Origin: Sorangium cellulosum So ce56
GTDB taxonomy: Bacteria; Myxococcota_A; Polyangia; Polyangiales; Polyangiaceae
Assembly (NCBI RefSeq): GCF_000067165.1
Contig: NC_010162.1
Location: 11,086,501-11,150,500 of the forward strand
Length of the DNA: 64,000 nucleotides
Reading direction: 5' to 3'
Under the pieces are notes generated by a model. That model saw only the letters and a program-made list of their open reading frames with translations, did not search any database and was not told the DNA's origin. Positions 60,601-64,000 of the stretch are shown here, one piece after another; position 1 is the stretch's first letter; each line of letters opens with the position of its first letter. The position numbers were made by a program, and so were the translations under genes.

Positions 60601-62219
60601 GCTACGCCGACGACCCGGACGCGACCCAGGCGGCCCTCGACGCGGACGGGTGGCTCCGCACGGGCGATCTCGGCAAGCTCGACAAGCAAGGGCGGCTCGT
60701 CCTCGTCGGCCGGCAGAGCGAGGTCATCAGCGCGGCGAAGGGCGAGAGCCTGTACCCGGCCGACATCGAGCGAATGCTCGGCAAGATCGAGCACGTCAAG
60801 GAGCTCGCCATCGTCGGGATCGACAACGGCCGCGGCGGCGAGCAGGTCGCCTGCCTCGCCGTCCCCACCGCGCCGGGCGCGAAGGACGGCGAGGGCGACC
60901 CGGCGCTCGCGCGGGCCGCGCAGCACGAGCGCGCGCTCGACGCGCTCCGGACGGCGATCCAGGCGCTGCCCAAGCCGTGCCACCCCATGGCCGTCCACCT
61001 CGACGACGCCGACCTGCCCCGCACCGCGTCCGGCCAGGTGAAGCGCTCCGAGGTGAAGGCGATCGTCACGCGCCTCGCCGCCGAGGCCGCCGCGGCCGGC
61101 GCGGGCGCGGCGGCCGTCGCGCAGGACGCCGGCGCGGCGACCGCGGAGCCGAAGGCGCACAGCGCGGGCGACGAGCCGATCCACATCCCCCGCCCGGTGG
61201 CCGACTTCGCCAAGCACTGGATGAACAAGGTCCAGTCCGGCTTCTACGGGAACGTCATGCGCCCGAAGGTCTACGGGCGCGCGTTCATCCCGCACAACCG
61301 CAACACGATCGTCGTCTCGAACCACGCGAGCCACCTCGACATGGGCCTCGTGAAGTTCGCGCTGGGCAGCTACGGGGACGGCCTCGTCTCGCTGGCCGCG
61401 CAGGACTACTTCTTCGAGGGCAACCGCTGGCGGCGCGCCTACTTCGAGAACCTCACGAACCTCGCGCCCTTCGACCGCAAGGGCGGCCTCCGCACGGCGC
61501 TGCGCCAGACCGGCGAGATCCTGGACCGCGGGCGGACGGTGCTCCTCTTCCCGGAGGGCACGCGCAGCCCCGACGGCGGCATCCTCGAGTTCAAGCCGGC
61601 GATCGGGCACCTCGCGCTCACCCACAACGTCGACATCCTGCCCCTCTACCTGGGCGGCACCTTCGAGGCGCTCCCCAAGGGGCGCACCGTCCCGATCCGC
61701 CGCGACCTCGTCGCGCGCATCGGGCCGCCGCTCGCGATCGGCGACCTCCGGCGGCTCACCGCCGGGATGAAGTACGCGGTGGCCTGCCGCAAGGTCGCGG
61801 AGCTCACGCAGCTCGCCGTCATCAAGCTCAAGGAGGGCGGCGCCCTGGATCTGAGCCGGGTCGAGAGCATCGATCAGGCCGCCACCACCGCCAAGGAGCA
61901 CCCGCTCACGCTCCTGTTCCGCGAGCTCGAGTCGAAATACGTGGCGGGGCGGGTCGCCCAGCCGATCACCTACTACGTGACGCTCGGCACGGAGGACGAG
62001 GCGAAGTGGACGCTGCGGATCGACGCGGCCAGCTGCGAGGCGCGGATCGGTAAGCCAAGCCAGCAAGCGGACTGTGTCCTCAAGACCACGCCCGAGATAT
62101 TCACCAAGATCGTCCGCGAGGCCTACACGCCGAGCCCGATGGAGTTCATGACGGGCCTCGTGAAATCGAACGACATCTCCCTCCTGCAGACCTTCCAGAA
62201 GGTTTTCGACCTCGCATGA
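57627..62219 (+). CDS. elbD: Four-domain lipid enzyme: fatty-acyl reductase, acyl-CoA ligase, acyltransferase, SCP2 (ElbD-like)
   Basis: A 1530-residue fusion. Residues about 40-420 form a fatty-acyl-CoA/thioester reductase of the SDR type: GGTGFLGK (49-56), HTSTCFVAGYR, and YTK (317-319) as the catalytic Tyr/Lys. Residues about 585-1140 form an AMP-binding acyl ligase: YTSGTTGEPKG (759-769), GYGLTEAAPLL, and GWLRTGDLG. Residues about 1185-1415 form a PlsC acyltransferase: NHASHLD (1232-1238) and FPEGTRS (1308-1314). The last 110 residues resemble a sterol-carrier/SCP2 domain. In Myxococcus xanthus the multidomain ElbD acts in iso-fatty-acid ether lipid synthesis, and this domain set fits that enzyme as I recall it. 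Start 57627 has GGAG upstream. It overlaps the next gene by four bases. Confidence 0.88.
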   Translation: MSHMGVTNGAGAGEAAPGSPGGAKGEETAAAPPLVPSHVLSGKRLVVVGGTGFLGKVWLAMLLARFPEIAHIYLLVRAKENQSPEERFWSQIVTSPVFDPIREQYPGPAFEEYLRQKITPMNGNVGLPLLGLGDRVGELTGNIAAVVNVAGVVDFNPPLDEALEVNAFGISNLVELARTLGAKVMHTSTCFVAGYRSGLIEENHPSEIPFPRAAGETWFGAACPKRTLDRSHWDPQREISECLDLVQQARQRCEDAFRQSAFLDEAKANLAARSEPCRGSALENELARVKRKFIKDRLIEAGKERALFWGWTNIYTYTKSIGEQVLASSGLPFTIVRPAVVETAVEFPFTGWNEGINTSAPYLYLASKGQVQFPGDHDVRLDLIPVDMTASGMIASLCELIEGRAPAVYQYGSTDTNGCRVTRYLELAGLYKRRQVFEGKKTSLFDVVSSRFEPRGLTRQQYGAHGARAIEGALRGLGGLLKTASVGPAAALLKPAAAALENAARTEQKTATLLEVFMPFVAEGDWVYSCANTRAAMARMPPEERARFVWAPEKIDWRDYIWNVHLPGLEKWAFPLMEEMLRREIKPLRPYDSLVDLLDEVAERFDHALSVQRFEQDGLSRTSYRELRDAACMTAARLAALGVRRGDRVALSGANQPAWPVAYFGILRAGAVAVPIDPGLDAKAFADVLRSSTAKVVLWDGGVAERLGADVRAALPNLHAFDMVGFAEGQVPDLGPASGDGLAPPDVRVGSQDVASVVYTSGTTGEPKGVLLTHGNFTALLASLAPLFPLKASDRVLSVLPLHQTFEVTCGLLLPLSQGARIIYLDEVSADRVSDGLKKARVTAMVGVPALWQMLERQIVARVKEQGPAAATAFSWAMELNRMLGKRLGLNAGRLFFGSVHDALGGNVRFLISGGAALPRDTAAVFKGLGLPLAEGYGLTEAAPLLTVTKPSPAASPGNVGKPIPGVKIKIANPDANGVGEVLARGPNVMKGYADDPDATQAALDADGWLRTGDLGKLDKQGRLVLVGRQSEVISAAKGESLYPADIERMLGKIEHVKELAIVGIDNGRGGEQVACLAVPTAPGAKDGEGDPALARAAQHERALDALRTAIQALPKPCHPMAVHLDDADLPRTASGQVKRSEVKAIVTRLAAEAAAAGAGAAAVAQDAGAATAEPKAHSAGDEPIHIPRPVADFAKHWMNKVQSGFYGNVMRPKVYGRAFIPHNRNTIVVSNHASHLDMGLVKFALGSYGDGLVSLAAQDYFFEGNRWRRAYFENLTNLAPFDRKGGLRTALRQTGEILDRGRTVLLFPEGTRSPDGGILEFKPAIGHLALTHNVDILPLYLGGTFEALPKGRTVPIRRDLVARIGPPLAIGDLRRLTAGMKYAVACRKVAELTQLAVIKLKEGGALDLSRVESIDQAATTAKEHPLTLLFRELESKYVAGRVAQPITYYVTLGTEDEAKWTLRIDAASCEARIGKPSQQADCVLKTTPEIFTKIVREAYTPSPMEFMTGLVKSNDISLLQTFQKVFDLA

Positions 62220-63217
62220 GCCGCTATCTCGTCACCGGCGCGACCGGTTTCCTGGGATCGCACCTCGTCACGGCGCTCCGTGGGGGTGGCCATGACGTGG
62301 TGGCGCTCTGCCGGGCAGAGGCGCCCGCGCTCGCCGCGCAGGGCGTGGAGCTCCGCCGCGGAGACATCCTCGACGCGGCGTCGGTGCGCGGCGCCGCCGA
62401 GGGCTGCGACGGGGTCTTCCACTGCGCCGGGCGCGTCTCGCGGCGCCGCGAGGACGCCGAGGCGCTCTACCGGACGCACGTCGAGGGGACCAAGATCACC
62501 CTCGACGCCTGCCGCGACGCGGGGGTGAAGCGCGCGGTGATCGCGAGCACGAGCGGCGTCGTCGCGGTCAGCAAGGACCCGAACGACGTCCGCGACGAGG
62601 CGGCGGCGACGCCGATCGACCTCATCGCCGGCTGGCCCTACTACCGCTCGAAGCTGTACGCCGAGCGCGCGGCGCTCGATCGCAGCGGGCCCGGCTTCGA
62701 GGTCGTCGCCGTCAACCCGAGCATCCTGCTCGGCCCGGGCGACGTCCACGGCGCCTCGACCGGCGACATCGTGAGCTTCCTCGAGCGCCGGCTCCCGTTC
62801 ACCCCCGCGGGCGGCCTCTCCTTCGTCGACGCCCGCGACGCGGCCCAGGGCATGGCGCTGGCGATGGACAAGGGCCGCCCGGGCGAGCGCTACCTGCTCG
62901 GCGCCGCCAACATGAGCCTGGAGGTCTTCTTCCGCCGCCTCGCGCGCATCTCGGGCGTCCCGGCCCCCGCCCTGCGGCTGCCGCGGAGCATCGCGCTCGC
63001 GAAGGCGGGCGCGCACCTCATCGAGCAGGCGCGGAAGCGGCTGCCGTTCGATCTGCCGGTCGATCCCGTGTCGGCCGAGATGGGCCAGCACTTCTGGTAC
63101 CTCGACGCGACGAAGGCCCGGCGCGAGCTCGGCTGGACGCCGCGCGACCCGCTCGAGACCCTCGCGGACACGGTCGCCGATCTGCGCGCCCGCGGCGTGG
63201 TCTGGCCGCAAGCGTAG
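62216..63217 (+). CDS. NAD(P)-dependent epimerase/dehydratase-type SDR
   Basis: A 333-residue extended short-chain dehydrogenase: TGATGFLGSHL (7-17) binds the dinucleotide, STSGVVAVS holds the catalytic Ser, and YYRSK the Tyr and Lys. The FSFVDARDAAQGM, GERYLLGAANMSLEVFF and LGWTPRDPLETLADTV features resemble dihydroflavonol reductase, 3-beta-hydroxysteroid dehydrogenase and HpnA-like members. The ATGA overlap with the ElbD-like gene couples their translation, so it probably reduces or oxidises an intermediate of the same lipid pathway. The substrate is not known. Confidence 0.9.
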   Translation: MSRYLVTGATGFLGSHLVTALRGGGHDVVALCRAEAPALAAQGVELRRGDILDAASVRGAAEGCDGVFHCAGRVSRRREDAEALYRTHVEGTKITLDACRDAGVKRAVIASTSGVVAVSKDPNDVRDEAAATPIDLIAGWPYYRSKLYAERAALDRSGPGFEVVAVNPSILLGPGDVHGASTGDIVSFLERRLPFTPAGGLSFVDARDAAQGMALAMDKGRPGERYLLGAANMSLEVFFRRLARISGVPAPALRLPRSIALAKAGAHLIEQARKRLPFDLPVDPVSAEMGQHFWYLDATKARRELGWTPRDPLETLADTVADLRARGVVWPQA

Positions 63218-63261
63218 GTGGAGCGCGGCGCGCGGCCTCGTCGCGCCGGGCCGATCCCCGC

Positions 63262-64000
63262 TCAGACGGCCCGGCGGAGCGGGGTCGGCGGGAACAGGTC
63301 CTTCATGTCGAGCGGGAGCTGACCGCGGAACCCCTCGATCTCCCCCGCGGACACGCTGTCCGCGACGGCCTCGCAGATCGCCTGCAGCACGAAGCCGGCG
63401 GCCTCGCGGTCCATGCGCAGCTCGCGCGCGACGTCGGCCTCGATGGTCGCCGTCGTGATGCGCTTGTCCGGCCCGTCGAGGAACGGATCGAGCGACGGGT
63501 GGAGCTTCGAGGGCAGCTGCGCGACGAGGTGCCGCGCCTCCTGGGGCGTCACCCTGCGGCAGAGGCAGCCGAGGACGATCTGCAGCGCGAGCTCCGCGCG
63601 GTCGCGCTGCTGGAGGCCGCTGTGGCGCTCGACGGCGTGGATCAGCCGTCCGTAAGCGCTGTCGGCGCGCGCCTTGCGCCGGGTGAGGGCGCGCACGCGG
63701 CCGTGCGAGCGCTCCGGGCGCGCGGTCCCCTCGGGGTGCAGCGCGCCTTCCGGCTTGAACCGGGCGGCCACCTCGAGCTGCGCCTTCACGACGGAGCCGG
63801 CGGCCTCCGCGTCGATGACCCCATCGGCGAGCAGATCGTCGAGGGTCACGAGGCCGACGGGCCGCCCTTGCTCGGTCACCGGCACGCGCCGACACGCATG
63901 ATCGCGCATGGTGCGCACGGCGTCGTCGATCGACGCGTCGAGCTCGAGCGTCGCGATCTCGTCCGACATGATGTCGCGCAGCATCGTGCTGCGCGCGTCG
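63262..64000 (-). CDS. CBS domain and DUF2267 protein (5' partial)
   Basis: The frame is open to the window edge. The first visible residues, DARSTMLRDIMSDEIATLE, are the usual link into a second CBS motif (DDAVRTMRDHACRRVPVTEQGRPVGLVTLDDLL), so a first CBS motif probably lies beyond the window and the internal ATG at 63984 is not the true start. The C-terminal 130 residues (LIHAVERHSGLQQRDRAELALQIVLGCLCRRVTPQEARHLVAQLPSKLH) are DUF2267. CBS pairs bind adenosine nucleotides; this combination is common in myxobacteria, with an unknown stress or energy-sensing role. Confidence 0.85.
   Translation of the reverse strand, partial: DARSTMLRDIMSDEIATLELDASIDDAVRTMRDHACRRVPVTEQGRPVGLVTLDDLLADGVIDAEAAGSVVKAQLEVAARFKPEGALHPEGTARPERSHGRVRALTRRKARADSAYGRLIHAVERHSGLQQRDRAELALQIVLGCLCRRVTPQEARHLVAQLPSKLHPSLDPFLDGPDKRITTATIEADVARELRMDREAAGFVLQAICEAVADSVSAGEIEGFRGQLPLDMKDLFPPTPLRRAV

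Noticed and set aside
58971..62066. A 1031-codon open frame on the minus strand
   Set aside because: Antisense to the ElbD-like gene; composition is typical of a shadow frame, and the plus-strand motifs are unmistakable.

Overview
The window is about 64 kb of chromosome from a bacterium with very high G+C. The gene set points to a myxobacterium, most likely Polyangiales (a Sorangium-like genome). This is inference from content, since no rRNA or marker tree is available here. The supporting signs are: a serine/threonine protein kinase with TPR-like repeats, FHA and PilZ proteins with long Pro/Ala linkers, many predicted lipoproteins and outer-membrane barrels, a fused reductase-ligase-acyltransferase-SCP2 protein of the myxobacterial ether-lipid type, and very strong G/C bias at third codon positions. 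That bias creates long false ORFs on the opposite strand. I see no tRNA, rRNA, CRISPR array, insertion sequence or prophage; this is core chromosome with a few decayed spots.

Layout. 0-8 kb: the end of a penicillin-binding transpeptidase, two small proteins, a lipoprotein, a metallopeptidase/propeller/barrel outer-membrane protein, a PilZ protein and a formyltransferase-like protein lacking its catalytic Asn. 8-15 kb: ftsE-ftsX-EnvC-like (division-coupled cell-wall hydrolysis), rph-rdgB, then atpI-like, atpI, atpB and atpE, the membrane part of ATP synthase without atpF or the F1 genes. 15-23 kb: L,D-transpeptidase, FHA protein, HEAT-repeat lipoprotein, FtsK. 23-28 kb: a Pro-rich protein with cyclic-nucleotide-binding-like domains, split by a frameshift at a C6 tract. 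28-35 kb: envelope proteins including the RseP-type site-2 protease, then a repeat pair and a broken SBBP-repeat pseudogene. 35-43 kb: formylglycine-generating-enzyme-like lipoprotein, M28 peptidase, a plsB-like/gpsA-like pair, gloB, and an RNase HII-like protein. 42-50 kb: MsrB-MsrA fusion, lipoamide dehydrogenase with an orphan E1 alpha, a HEAT/DUF4149/small-protein group, a Cys-rich lipoprotein, ferredoxin. 50-57 kb: envelope proteins, a TPR-kinase-pseudokinase protein, urocanate hydratase and endonuclease IV. 57-64 kb: an ElbD-like four-domain lipid enzyme translationally coupled to an SDR, and a CBS-DUF2267 protein running off the window.

Themes. Envelope building and maintenance dominate: the PBP, the L,D-transpeptidase, FtsEX-EnvC, the site-2 protease, Msr repair, and G3P acylation and ether-lipid synthesis. 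Around ten genes have a TAnnnT-like hexamer 6-9 nt before the start codon and no Shine-Dalgarno sequence, which suggests leaderless transcripts. Others have clear Shine-Dalgarno sites. The most interesting items are the ElbD-like megaenzyme and its partner, the kinase-pseudokinase tandem with a 35-bp tandem duplication over its stop codon, the frameshifted gene, and several enzymes missing catalytic residues (formyltransferase, GpsA, EnvC-like LytM).
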